A DNA stretch of 64,000 nt from Prevotella bivia DSM 20514 (GCF_000262545.1 NZ_JH660660.1:1388975-1452974); one strand, 5' to 3'; positions 43,308 through 52,917 are shown, counted from the first letter of the stretch. The notes: a model not told the origin generated them from the sequence alone. A program made the numbers and translations.

Positions 43308-43751
43308 TTATAATGGAGTCGGACATTTATCATCCCTCTCTCGATAATCAATCGTCAAGCTCACCGTCTGTTCTTGCAAGGCGGTGAGTTCTTTTGTCAA
43401 GCGGATAAGCTCCTGTAATAGGATTTGTGTCGTTGTTTCCCTCTCGGTGATGTGGAGAAAGCGCACCACCTGATTGTAGTTTGTGCCGATTTTATGTACT
43501 TGGGCTGTGAGTTCAGAGAGCTTGCGATAATACTCCACGGCGGACTTGTCCACCGTTATCACCTTGAAATGCTCCCCCAATAATCTTGCACGCACGAACT
43601 CTGACTTGGACATTGAGCCTGATTTGTGATAGAGATCTATCACTCGTATTTGGTCTTTCGGGTCTGGTAAACGGACGTGCCAATCGTCCCACTTGTCGGG
43701 CATATCACCATACTTTTTCGCTACTCTTTTCCTTGATTTATCGCTTGCCAT
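43308..43751 (-). CDS. Mobilisation accessory protein (MobA/MocA-like)
   Basis: This 147-residue protein has the features of relaxosome accessory proteins of Bacteroides conjugative transposons: a basic start (MASDKSRKRVAKKYGDMPDKW), a ribbon-helix-helix-like segment (VRLPDPKDQIRVIDLYHKSGSMSKSEFVRARLLG) and the KIGTNYNQVVRFLH motif. The oriT-like palindrome lies 58 bases upstream. The relaxase gene (mobB), expected directly downstream on the same strand, is missing; IS debris replaces it. The gene is therefore an orphan of a truncated transfer module. Confidence 0.7.
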   Translation of the reverse strand: MASDKSRKRVAKKYGDMPDKWDDWHVRLPDPKDQIRVIDLYHKSGSMSKSEFVRARLLGEHFKVITVDKSAVEYYRKLSELTAQVHKIGTNYNQVVRFLHITERETTTQILLQELIRLTKELTALQEQTVSLTIDYRERDDKCPTPL

Positions 43752-43809
43752 ATTTTTTTGTTTTTATTTCTCTAATCACGACTTTGGAGTGATTTAATCA
43801 CCCATTTGG

Positions 43810-43864
43810 GGCAAGGGTCTTTGTGGGACAAACGGCAGTTTGTGTCACAAAGACACACCTTGCC
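43810..43864. other. oriT-like palindrome
   Basis: GGCAAGG-GTCTTTGTG pairs with CACAAAGAC-(ACA)-CCTTGCC around an inner GACAAAC/GTTTGTGTC hairpin. The site is just upstream of the mobilisation gene, as oriT is in Bacteroides elements. No nick site is assigned. Confidence 0.5.
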
Positions 43865-43899
43865 AGTATAGAGAAAGAGATAGTTTGTTATGTTCCATA

Positions 43900-44111
43900 A
43901 AGTAACTTTTCTGGGGTGCTTTTGATAGACGAGAGTTCAAAGTTCAAGAAGTAAGTCAAGAGATAAGTTTAGACTAATTTCTTGACTTACTGACTTAATG
44001 AGCTGACATATTTTTGACTAAAGTTAATTTTAACTTAGGTCGAAACTAATTTCTTGACCAAAGTTATAACTGACCATTTGACTTAAGTCGCGACTGATGT
44101 CTTAACTTAAC
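43900..44111. repeat. Clustered GACTTA/AACTTA motifs
   Basis: Short related motifs (TTGACTTA, TAACTTA, AACTTAG and variants) recur about ten times at irregular intervals between the oriT-like site and the HTH genes. They could be binding sites for a relaxosome or partition protein. Confidence 0.4.
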
Positions 44112-44423
44112 TCATAACTTACCTGTTTGCGGTATTGGATTATAATGCCATTCAAGCATTGTCTGTATGTCGCTCTGTTTGTATAGTATCTTCCCTCCGA
44201 TTTTGTAGAAAGGAAGTATTCCTGCATTTCTGTACTCTTGGAGCGTGCGTGTGCTGAGCCGTAATTGGCTGCAAACCTCCTCGCCCGAAAGGTAAACTTC
44301 ACCATTCAGCATCGGACGGGCGGTAGCGCAATACCGCTCCAATTTCTTCAATATTCCTTCCATCAGTTGTGAAAACGACTGCATCTGAGGGTCTTGCTGT
44401 GTAATGATTTCTTTCTCCGACAT
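44112..44423 (-). CDS. Helix-turn-helix protein (excisionase-like)
   Basis: A 103-residue protein with a MerR/Xis-like HTH (YLSGEEVCSQLRLSTRTLQEYRNAGILPFYKIGGKILYKQSDI). Pairs of such proteins stand near the mob genes of Bacteroidota conjugative transposons and are thought to control excision and transfer. It is 3 bases downstream of a similar gene. Confidence 0.75.
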   Translation of the reverse strand: MSEKEIITQQDPQMQSFSQLMEGILKKLERYCATARPMLNGEVYLSGEEVCSQLRLSTRTLQEYRNAGILPFYKIGGKILYKQSDIQTMLEWHYNPIPQTGKL

Positions 44424-44426
44424 AAT

Positions 44427-44696
44427 TCATTCATTGTTTACGTTCAGTAACTCTGCGATGTCGCTCTCCTTATAATAGCATTTATGCCCAATGATGGAGA
44501 AGGGTATTTTACCCGTGTCGCGATAGGATTGCAGGGTGCGTTTGCTGATGCCGAGCCTGCGGCATACGGCTTCATTGTCGAGCCATTCGTCCGTTTCGGG
44601 CGGATTGCCGATGAGTTGTTCGATACTGTGGATAAAGTCTGCAAATTCGGAGCGGTGTTGCTCCCACGCTTTGCGGTCGATGATAATGAGTTTCAT
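44427..44696 (-). CDS. Helix-turn-helix protein (excisionase-like), partner
   Basis: An 89-residue paralogue-like protein with the same domain (WLDNEAVCRRLGISKRTLQSYRDTGKIPFSIIGHKCYYKESDIAELL). The two genes form an operon. The long imperfect inverted repeat at 44762-44846 lies upstream and may be their control site. Confidence 0.75.
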   Translation of the reverse strand: MKLIIIDRKAWEQHRSEFADFIHSIEQLIGNPPETDEWLDNEAVCRRLGISKRTLQSYRDTGKIPFSIIGHKCYYKESDIAELLNVNNE

Positions 44697-44761
44697 TTCC
44701 TTGATTTTTTTTTGATTACTTTATCCCAAATCGGTCGTTAGACTTCTTCGAGATTTGCGAG

Positions 44762-44846
44762 CTTATTTTGAGCTATTTTTGGTTGTTTTTGAAGACGTTT
44801 AGCGAGCTAAACAACTGAAAAAACAAACGAAAAGAGCCAAAATAAG
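44762..44846. repeat. Long imperfect inverted repeat
   Basis: Arms starting CTTATTTTGAGCTATTTTTG and the near-complement ending AGAGCCAAAATAAG flank a small palindrome GTTTAGC-GA-GCTAAAC. Likely a cruciform binding site or a terminator between the HTH operon and the DNA to its right. Confidence 0.6.
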
Positions 44847-45149
44847 GTGCAAAGACGAAGAAAAGCATAACATCTAAACTCTTTAAAAAGCCTTTGCGGG
44901 CTAATGACCGATTTGGGTTTATTGTTACTCGGCAAACAAACTGTTATGCAGTCCATTGCCGTACTTATCGAGTGCAAAAGTAAACCCTCGGAAGCACCGC
45001 TGCAAGAAATGAGGAAAAGCAGGGAAATAGAGAGAAAACAAGAGAAAAGACCAAAGGAGATCCATCTGTGTTATTGCGGTAATGAGATGAGGTGCCGGCT
45101 CTTCCCTTTTATCACATAGCAATTATTCTCTCGACAGTTCGATAGTTCG

Positions 45150-45290
45150 ACAAATCGATATGTAGAACTATCGATAGATAGTTTTATCGATAGATTATTT
45201 TGACGATATATAGTTTTGACAACAGATAGTCATGACAACAGATAGTCATGACAACAGATTGTACAAACAACAGATTGTACAAACAAAAAA
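45150..45290. repeat. Short tandem repeats (GACAACAGATAGTCAT and relatives)
   Basis: Two perfect 16-bp units (45218-45233 and 45234-45249) are followed by two shorter related units (ACAACAGATTGTACAA) and preceded by several ATCGATAG motifs. The rest of the gene-free region 44850-45620 shows nothing else I can support, apart from a CGCAGG... hairpin-like pair near 45477-45506. Confidence 0.6.
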
Positions 45291-45621
45291 TTGTCCGTAT
45301 TATCGTCAGTCCTATCTATTGTTGGTTGTTACGCCTTGCGTCCAAAGAGCCTGAGTATGCCGTATTCTTGTCGTGCCTATACTCTCTACGGCAGCCCAGC
45401 CCTGCAAGGTTGGGAGAGATGAATACGACCGCACGGATATTGGGAATTGCCATACAGCCATAAAAAAAGGAAAATCCTGCGGTGGAGATTCTTCTCTCCA
45501 TCCGCAGGACTCGACCTTGTCAGGGCAGATAGGCTGCCGTTATACCTTTGCACGATAAGAAACGGCTTCAGGGGCTTTGCATAAGTATGGCTTACGAAGT
45601 GTACGAAGAAAAATGTTGGGG

Positions 45622-46089
45622 TTATCCACCTGTCTGACCGATTATTGGCAGATGATTGCTCTCGATGAGCAGCACTATCGTGCCTGTGAGTTCGGTGTAA
45701 AGACGGTCGTATTGCTCGTCAGAAGCAAATGTGTCCGTCAAACCGAACTTGTCGAATGTGGCTTGAATAGCCTTGTTCGACAACAGTATAGGTACGAGTT
45801 TCTCTGGGAGCGGTGCAGGCAGTTCCCTTTCAAACTCGTTTTCCAATACAGATACAAGCGTGTCATACTTGGAAAAATGCAAGCCATAATACAAAACCTC
45901 GCTTGCCATGCTTTCCGCTTCGGAGTGAGTGAAACCTTGTGCCACGGCATCGCAGTAAGCTGTGAGAGCCATATCTGCCCGTGCAGTGATAAATTCCTTG
46001 TCTTTCAATCTCTCAGGGTGATGCTCACTCATGTAACTTCTTAATTTCAATCGAAAGTAAGAAAGTTCCAGCTTGTTGTTCTCTTTCAT
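45622..46089 (-). CDS. DUF1896 protein
   Basis: A 155-residue helical protein of the DUF1896 family, found on Bacteroidota conjugative transposons beside integrases. Features: LSYFRLKLRSYMSEHHPERLKD, an ARADMALTAYCDAVAQGFTHSEAESMASEVLYYGLHFSKYDTL stretch and an acidic C-terminal half. Function is unknown. It lies 52 bases behind the integrase gene on the same strand. Confidence 0.7.
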   Translation of the reverse strand: MKENNKLELSYFRLKLRSYMSEHHPERLKDKEFITARADMALTAYCDAVAQGFTHSEAESMASEVLYYGLHFSKYDTLVSVLENEFERELPAPLPEKLVPILLSNKAIQATFDKFGLTDTFASDEQYDRLYTELTGTIVLLIESNHLPIIGQTGG

Positions 46090-46141
46090 AATCGTTTGGT
46101 TTTCAATCGTGAATAATAAATGTTTGGTAATTACTTCCTTT

Positions 46142-47410
46142 TTATGCTTGTTGCAATGGAACGTTCTGTCGTGCTATCGACTCACAATAACCCTCAAATA
46201 CAGTATGCTCCTTGTCTGTGAGTGCAGTCATATCCTCTTGTATCTTGTGGTCGGTTATCTTTCCGTAGATTTGTGTCGTACCTATATTGCTGTGTCCGAG
46301 CATCTTGCTGAGCGTTTCCATCGAAATACCATTGGAAAGGCAAATCGTGGTTGAGAATGTGTGCCGAGCCATGTGAAAGGTCAGGCCCTTCTCTATCCAG
46401 CATATCTGCCCGATGTTCACACACGCAAAGGATGCTTTCCTTATTGTAAGATTGGGGAATATCAAGTCGTCCGCTTTCTTGTCCTTTATATAGAGCGAAA
46501 GGATTTGTTTGGCAATGGGCAGAAGTGGGATAATCGCTTCCACATTGGTTTTCTGCCTTTTGATGCGTATTTCCTCCGTGCCGTCAGCATTATGGGTGAT
46601 ATGCTTCGGTTTGAGCCGTTGCATATCCACACGAGCCAGACCAGTAAAGGCACAGAAAAGAAAGAGTTGCCTTGCCCGTTCGAACTGCTTGTCAATTATG
46701 GGTGTTTGCAGGACCCTCTGCAATTCCTCCGTAGTGAGATACCTGCGTGTGCGATGTGGCAGTTCTGCCTTGTAGTCCGCAAACGGATCGATACGGATAT
46801 ACTTCTTCTGCTGACCGATGCCGATGAGTTTCCTAAGGAAGATGACCGCTACCTGAATAGTGGCAAGAGAAAGGTTGCGCTCTGATTTAAGGTAGAAGTC
46901 CAGCCCCTCGATAAAACCATAGTCCAACAGAGAGTAGCGGATATCCTCCAGCCCTAAGCGTTCACGCAGATAGGACTTAATGAGCTGCGCTGCATAGATG
47001 TAATTAGCAAAGGTAGGCTTGGCTATCGTCAGTCCTACGCATGGACGCTTTTCCTCAATAAATAGTCGGGCTTCCTCCAAAAGAAAGCCTTTGGGATTGT
47101 CTTCTTCCATGAGTTCACGTTTCAACAACTCGGCGGTGATATAGCCACGTTGCCAAACTAATTCTTGGTATTTGCCTTTGGCTTGTTCCTCTTTGGTTTG
47201 CAAGTAGCGGTTGATTTCCTTTGTCTCTTCGCCTATACCCTTGCATCGTCCCTTATGGCTGTCCCAAAGCTCGGGAGCGATTTCCTTTCCCGTGCTGTAT
47301 TGCACTTGCTCTCCGTCTATGGTGATGCGTCCCATAATCGGGCAGCTGCCGTTCTTTTTCTCTTTTGAGCGATTGATATAAAAGAGTGTCTTGAATGTAC
47401 TTCGTGCCAT
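46142..47410 (-). CDS. Tyrosine integrase (IntDOT-like)
   Basis: A 422-residue site-specific recombinase. It has an arm-binding N-terminus (INRSKEKKNGSCPIMGRITIDG), a core-binding SAM-like domain and a catalytic domain with HMARHTF, the LGHSNIGTTQIYGKI block carrying His and the nucleophilic Tyr, and a conserved Lys region. In place of TGLR, where the first Arg normally stands, it has TGLA. IntDOT-type integrases of Bacteroides are known to lack this Arg. It forms a tandem pair with the gene at 47415. Confidence 0.88.
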   Translation of the reverse strand: MARSTFKTLFYINRSKEKKNGSCPIMGRITIDGEQVQYSTGKEIAPELWDSHKGRCKGIGEETKEINRYLQTKEEQAKGKYQELVWQRGYITAELLKRELMEEDNPKGFLLEEARLFIEEKRPCVGLTIAKPTFANYIYAAQLIKSYLRERLGLEDIRYSLLDYGFIEGLDFYLKSERNLSLATIQVAVIFLRKLIGIGQQKKYIRIDPFADYKAELPHRTRRYLTTEELQRVLQTPIIDKQFERARQLFLFCAFTGLARVDMQRLKPKHITHNADGTEEIRIKRQKTNVEAIIPLLPIAKQILSLYIKDKKADDLIFPNLTIRKASFACVNIGQICWIEKGLTFHMARHTFSTTICLSNGISMETLSKMLGHSNIGTTQIYGKITDHKIQEDMTALTDKEHTVFEGYCESIARQNVPLQQA

Positions 47411-47414
47411 AATG

Positions 47415-48635
47415 TCAAAGTTTTAAGGTGAATGTATCTTGTATTCGCTGCTGTATCGCTTGCATATCCCGATGGATTCTTTCGGAGGAAACCGCTGCAT
47501 ATACCTGTGTTGTTCTCAGGTTGGTGTGTCCGAGCATACGGCTCACCGTTTCAATAGGAACGCCTGCCGAGAGCGTGATAAGCGAAGCAAAGGTATGGCG
47601 AGCCATGTGGAAGGTCAGCGGAGTCTCCATGCCGATGTTTCTCTGTATGTAGTGCATACCATTGAGGACAATGTCGGTGGTCGGCACGTCAAAGACAAAG
47701 CCTGCCCTTATCCCTCTATAACGATTCATGATAGTCAGCGCAGGGGGAAGCACCTGTACCCGATACGGGGTCTTGGTCTTTATGCGTCTGCCCTTGATGC
47801 AGAGTTTGCCTTCTTCAGTGACGATATTCTCCTCCCGAAGATTGCGGACATCTGAGATTGCCAGACCTGTGAAGCAGGAAAAGACAAAGAGATCACGGAC
47901 AATGCGGTAGTTCTCCCATTCAATCTCCAAGTCGATGATGTGCTCAAGTTCTTCCTTCGTAATGCTTCTCGGTTCGCCCTTTGGTCGCTCGTAACTGTAG
48001 CCCAAGAATGGATAGAAGTTCAGCACACCTTTCTTCACCGCCATACGGACAATGGTCTGCAAAGTAGACACGGTACTCGATATGCTGCTGCGTTTCAGTC
48101 TGCGGTCGATGGTGAGATAGTACTCAAAGCCCTCGATAAAGGCTTTGTCCAACTGTGAAAGGGGAATATCGCTTACTTTATGTTTTTTTTGCACATACTC
48201 ACGGAGCAAGGAGAGCTGGTAGGTACGGAGTTTGAACGTCTTTAAGGCTCGGTCGATGCCTATACGCTCCTTAGTCTGTGTAAGATACTCCTCGAAACTC
48301 TCCAAGAGCAAGGCTTGACAGTGGATTTGCCCCTGATAGGCATCCCTCACGTCTGTGGCTGTGAAAGTTTCTTCCCTTTCACAGAGTTCGTGAAAGCGTG
48401 TGTGGATAAGTGCGGTGCATTCACCAAGTTTCTGATTGACGGACACAGCCATGCTGCTCTTGCCGATAAGCCTTTACTTACGACTGTCCCAAAGAGCAAG
48501 CGGAGTTTTGCATTTGGTGGAGAAGCCCGAATGGGTTCTGCCTACGGAGATGCGCCCGATAACAGGCACAAGTCCTTTCTTGTCGGTTCGTTTCGCCTGA
48601 ACGAAGAACGATACTTTGAGTTTGTTTTCTTTCAT
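47415..48635 (-). pseudogene. Tyrosine integrase interrupted by an in-frame stop
   Basis: The N-terminal part (MKENKLKVSFFVQAKRTDKKGLVPVIGRISVG ... LALWDSRK) ends at a TAA at 48474-48476. The same frame then goes on RLIGKSS-MAVSVNQKLGEC and through a full catalytic domain (TGLAISDV, HMARHTFA, LGHTNLRTTQVYAAV). The reading frame is otherwise intact, so one nonsense codon separates the arm-binding domain from the rest. A product restarted at the ATG at 48452 (345 aa) might retain core activity. Its promoter box TACCTTTG is at 48670-48677 on the minus strand. Confidence 0.8.
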
Positions 48636-48924
48636 TTTTCTGTCGTTTTTTCTAAATTTCCTTTGCTTGCAAAGGTACAGATGAACAAGTATTCCTGAGC
48701 GATGCAGAAAAATGAAAGATGAAGAATAAAAACCTATGACACAGTTGTTTACCTTCAATTCGTAACCCCTTTTTGCTTTTTCCCTGATGGGTTACGATTT
48801 GGTAACGGAACTCCTGCCGTTTGATGCTTCCTTTCGCCTAACTCGATAATGGCATAAAAATGCTAAATGATGATATTTCAAATAGTTACATTCCTTGCGT
48901 TTCCCCCTATTTCCCTTCATTCTT
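48636..48924. other. Integrase promoter and presumed element end
   Basis: Contains the TACCTTTG box and then non-coding DNA up to the helicase sequence. The conjugative-transposon end (attR-like) should lie here, just before ACTGATTATGCCCGCAAG. Confidence 0.45.
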
Positions 48925-49342
48925 AATGACTGATTATGCCCGCAAGATGAGTCTTGATTTACGCATGATAGATGAAAATGCTTACTCAGATCATATCGAC
49001 AACAAGGCAAGTCACTGTGCGAAACTCTTGAATGACTATTACCAAAAGTATGATGCACAAAAGGGAACGCAGTTTGTTTTCTCTGACTTGGGTACTTACA
49101 AGCCCAGCGGAGACTTCAATATCTATTCGGAAATCAAGAGAAAATTGGTAGAGGACTACCATATCCCGGCATACGAGATACGTTTTATTCAAGAGTGCAA
49201 GAACGAGAAAGCAAAGAAAGCAATGGTCGATGCCATGAACCGTGGCGACATTCGCATTATCTTCGGTTCTACCTCTATGTTGGGTACTGGTGTGAATGCT
49301 CAACAACGTGCCGTGGCCATCCATCATTTGGACACGCCTTGG
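48925..49342 (+). pseudogene. Large helicase gene, 5'-truncated exon 1
   Basis: Coding sequence from TDYARKMSLDLRMIDENAYS to the residues DTPW. It carries late helicase motifs (IRIIFGSTSMLGTGVNAQQRAVAIHHLD is motif V/VI territory of an SNF2-type helicase). The part upstream of TDYARK, including Walker motifs and the methylase domain expected in this family, is missing. The intron starts directly after DTPW. Confidence 0.75.
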
Positions 49343-51810
49343 GTGCGACATGAAGTCGCATAGATAATTGTTAGAATGATACTTACGAGTATCAGCTTTA
49401 ACCCGCTGTTCCGTCAGCGGTAGCCTACCGACCAATGCACCTTAATGTTGTATTAAGCGGTTGTGACAAAGTACACTTTCCGAAAGGACAAGACAGAACC
49501 GTGAGGGAAAGTCAAGTGCGGTTAGTATCATACCGTAGAGTGGCGAGGCTGGATAGTATGGTTAGCGTAAGCGAACTGTTAGTAAACTTCGTAATGTCGT
49601 AAATGAGTGTAAGATACTGGTACACTCTTCCCAAAAGGGAAGCGGTCAGTTAATCCTCTCCATGGTAGGATTACACGGATATAAGCACCGCCGGAGGATG
49701 AGACAGAACCTAACCTATCCGTTAGTTATCTATGTGGAACATGGTAAGCCTGTATATCTCCTGTCATGTCAAAGTGGCAGGTAAGCTGACAGCAATGGAA
49801 GCTGAACGGTGTGCAGGTATAAGATAACAGAAAAAGCGAATGCCGTTCTGTAATGGAACGGATACGGATTGAGCCGACATCACGAGTTGATTTGGGCGAC
49901 ATCACCCGACACGAAAGTGGGCAGACTTCTGTGACAATATTCGGGAGGCAAGATACCCGACTGTTGTCTAATGGTAATTCTTTACAATTAACTTTTAGAA
50001 CTTTCAAAAGAAGGAATGCAAATGAACGAAAACAAAACATCGTGTGCACCTGCTGACAATCAGCTGACACTTTGGGACAGCATAGACTGGACCAAGGCAG
50101 AGTTGGCTGTCAGAAAGCTACAAGCACGTATTGTAAAGGCTCAAAAGGACGGCAGACACAATAAGGTGAAAGCCTTACAGTGGACGTTGACCCACTCTTT
50201 TTACGCAAAAGCCTTAGCCGTAAAGAGAGTAACTTCTAACGGAGGTGGCAACACCCCTGGGGTTGACATGGAGACATGGGATAAACCCGAAACAAAAATG
50301 CAAGCAATAAACGACCTCAGACGCAGAGGCTATCAGCCGAAGCCCCTGAGAAGAGTTCACATCAAAAAGAGCAATGGCAAACTGCGCCCATTGGGAATAC
50401 CGACAATGAAAGACAGAGCCATGCAAGCACTCTACCTCATGGCATTGGAACCAGTGTCCGAAACTACAGCCGATACTCGTTCATACGGGTTCCGCAAGGA
50501 ACGCCGCTGTATGGACGCTGTAATGCAATGCCATAATATTCTCCGAAAAGGCTATTCTCCCGAATGGATTTTGGAGGGTGACATCAAAGGATGCTTCGAC
50601 CATATCAGCCACGAATGGCTACTCGCCAACATCCCTATGGACAAGGCGATGCTCCGCAAATGGTTGAAATGCGGCTATATCTTCAACAAACAGATGTTCC
50701 CGACGGAGGAGGGTACACCACAAGGAGGTATAATCTCCCCGACGCTTGCCAATATGGCATTGGATGGATTGCAGAAAGTTCTCGCAGAGAGGTATAAAAG
50801 AAGAACCATAAAAGGGAAACATTATTCCCCCATGGTGAATTTGGTACGCTATGCCGATGATTTTATCATCACCTGCGAGAACAGGGAAACGCTTGAGAAC
50901 GAAATCAAACCATTGGTTGCCGAATTCATGGCTGAAAGAGGTTTAACCTTATCAGAAGAAAAGACTGTGATAACCAATGTCCGTGACGGGTTCGATTTTC
51001 TCGGTTTCAACATCCGCAAATACGGCAATGAAATATTGACCAAGCCGACCAAGAAAGCCGAAAAACGCTTTATGGAGAATATTCGTAAGGTGATAAAAGG
51101 CAACAAGGGTTGCAGGCAGGAGTCCTTAATCAGAATGTTGAATGCTAAAATCCGAGGATGGGGAGCATACTATCAGCATGGTGCAACGCGTGATTCCTTT
51201 CACAGAATTGACCATCAGATATTCCTCTCCCTATGGCAATGGGCTAAACGTCGCCACTCCAAGAAAGGAAAGCGATGGATTAAAGACCGCTATTGGCATA
51301 ATATCCGAGGTAACAGTTGGACTTTTGCAGCCAAGTTCAAGAAATCAAATGGAAAGGAAGACCAACTAACACTGTTGACTTTGACTTCCTCGTTCCCCTT
51401 TCTGCAATATACGCAGATAAAAGGAGATATGAATCCGTTTGACGTGGACTGTCGTTTATACTTCAACCAAAGAATGAAGTCGAAAATGCTTGTTTCACTG
51501 AAAGGGCGTAAGTCTTTGCTTCACCTATGGGAAAAGCAGGGTAGAAAATGTCCAATATGTGGTGAGCCGATAAACACGCACAAGGCATGGAATGTGATGC
51601 CTACCGTCCAAAACGGACGAAAATGCAACCTATTGGTTCATGACGAATGTTTCAAATTATCCCGCAAATCCAATGACAACAACAAGAAGTAATATGAGCC
51701 GGTCTCTATATAAGAATAGGGATTTAGAAAAGCTTGAGCCGTATGAGAGGAAACTCTCAAGTACGGTTCTTAGGGGGGAAGAGGGCAGTAATGCCCTTGA
51801 CCTACCCGAT
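49343..51810 (+). mobile_element. Group II intron
   Basis: The 5' end is GTGCGACATGAAG (consensus GUGCGAC). Domain V is visible near the 3' end as GAGCCGTATGAG...AGTACGGTTC and domain VI follows. The last intron bases read CTACCCGAT. Removal joins ...GACACGCCTTGG to CGACCGTCAGACC and restores the frame of the helicase as DTPW-RPSDLEQRNGRAIRKGN. The intron encodes one protein in domain IV. All main parts are present, so it may be active. Confidence 0.88.
50016..51692 (+). CDS. ltrA: Group II intron reverse transcriptase/maturase with HNH domain
   Basis: A 558-residue intron-encoded protein. The RT domain has the catalytic YADD in LVRYADDFII and the finger motifs (DIKGCFDHISHEWLL; GTPQGGIISPTLANMALDGL). 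The maturase (X) domain covers IRGWGAYYQHG, and the C-terminus has an HNH-type endonuclease with CPICGEPI and a later HDEC. It splices the intron and drives retrohoming. An alternative start is the ATG at 50022. Confidence 0.92.
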   Translation: MQMNENKTSCAPADNQLTLWDSIDWTKAELAVRKLQARIVKAQKDGRHNKVKALQWTLTHSFYAKALAVKRVTSNGGGNTPGVDMETWDKPETKMQAINDLRRRGYQPKPLRRVHIKKSNGKLRPLGIPTMKDRAMQALYLMALEPVSETTADTRSYGFRKERRCMDAVMQCHNILRKGYSPEWILEGDIKGCFDHISHEWLLANIPMDKAMLRKWLKCGYIFNKQMFPTEEGTPQGGIISPTLANMALDGLQKVLAERYKRRTIKGKHYSPMVNLVRYADDFIITCENRETLENEIKPLVAEFMAERGLTLSEEKTVITNVRDGFDFLGFNIRKYGNEILTKPTKKAEKRFMENIRKVIKGNKGCRQESLIRMLNAKIRGWGAYYQHGATRDSFHRIDHQIFLSLWQWAKRRHSKKGKRWIKDRYWHNIRGNSWTFAAKFKKSNGKEDQLTLLTLTSSFPFLQYTQIKGDMNPFDVDCRLYFNQRMKSKMLVSLKGRKSLLHLWEKQGRKCPICGEPINTHKAWNVMPTVQNGRKCNLLVHDECFKLSRKSNDNNKK

Positions 51811-52917
51811 CGACCGTCAGACCTTGAGCAGCGGAACGGGCGTGCCATCCGAAAGGGAAATCTTGTTGCCAAGGAGTTTGCGGACAACAAGGTTGATGTG
51901 ATTATCTACGCTGTAGAACGTTCTTTGGACAGTTATAAGTTCAATTTGCTGCACAACAAGCAGCTTTTCATCAACCAACTAAAGACAAACACGCTTGGTA
52001 GTCGTACCATTGATGAGGGTTCGATGGACGAGGACAGCGGTATGAACTTCTCAGAATATGTAGCAGTGCTTTCGGGCAATACCGACCTTTTGGAAAAAGC
52101 AAGACTTGACAAGAAGATTACCACCTTGGAATCCGAGCGCAAGAACTTTCTCCGTGAGCGTGATGCCGCAACGGGCAAGCTGGCAGAGATTGAGAGTTCC
52201 GTGTCCTTCCATTCCGACAAGATTAAGGAAGCTAAAGCTGACTTGGCTTGCTTTGAGCAGCGTGTGGAACGGGACAAGGAGGGACTGCCCGTCAATAAAC
52301 TGACAATCAAAGGTGTAGAGGACAGCACCGACATAAAGGTCATCGCCGCCCGTCTGCATGAGATAGAGGAAAAGGCTCGTACCAAGAGCGAGTACAACAA
52401 GATTGGCGAGGTTTACGGCTTTTCCATCATGGTCAAGACTGAGAGCACTTCCAAGGACTTGTTCGACTGCTCGGTGAATCGCTTCTTTGTCAAGGGACAG
52501 GAAAGCATCTACTATACCTATAATAACGGTAAGTTAGCGGCAGACCCGAAACTTGCCTGCGAGAACTTCGTAAATGCCTTGGAGCGTATTCCAAAGGTGA
52601 TAGAGTCGCATGAAAAAGAAATGGCAAAGGTTGTGTCCAACAAGGACGTTTACACCAACATTGCCAACGGCTCATGGAAGAAAGAGGACGAACTGCGTTC
52701 ACTTAAAAGTGAAGCTGCGGAGCTGGACAGAAAAATAGCCTTAACACTTTCACCTCCGGAAGAGGAACAAGATGTAAAGGATGAAATGAAACAAGGAGAG
52801 GGTCTGTCCGGCAACAATCATTCTGTCGGGAAAGAGAATGATAACCTTTCTGTTCAGGATGCAAAAGAGGAGAAACATTCGCAGAGTTTCAAACCGAAAT
52901 GGCGACATTATCCTTAA
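51811..52917 (+). CDS. Large helicase gene, exon 2 (3' end)
   Basis: Continues the helicase in frame: RPSDLEQRNGRAIRKGNLVAKEF contains motif VI (QRxGRAxRxG). A long coiled coil (LEKARLDKKITTLESERKNFLRERDAATGKLAEIE) and a C-terminal tail (KPKWRHYP) complete the protein. Exon 1 lies at 48925-49342. Homologues on conjugative transposons are several thousand residues at most and include methylase and helicase parts; here only the last 500 or so residues remain. The coding end is intact. Confidence 0.75.
   Translation, partial: RPSDLEQRNGRAIRKGNLVAKEFADNKVDVIIYAVERSLDSYKFNLLHNKQLFINQLKTNTLGSRTIDEGSMDEDSGMNFSEYVAVLSGNTDLLEKARLDKKITTLESERKNFLRERDAATGKLAEIESSVSFHSDKIKEAKADLACFEQRVERDKEGLPVNKLTIKGVEDSTDIKVIAARLHEIEEKARTKSEYNKIGEVYGFSIMVKTESTSKDLFDCSVNRFFVKGQESIYYTYNNGKLAADPKLACENFVNALERIPKVIESHEKEMAKVVSNKDVYTNIANGSWKKEDELRSLKSEAAELDRKIALTLSPPEEEQDVKDEMKQGEGLSGNNHSVGKENDNLSVQDAKEEKHSQSFKPKWRHYP

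Noticed and set aside
45577..46044. 155-codon plus-strand frame
   Set aside because: It is antisense to the DUF1896 gene and has no recognisable features.
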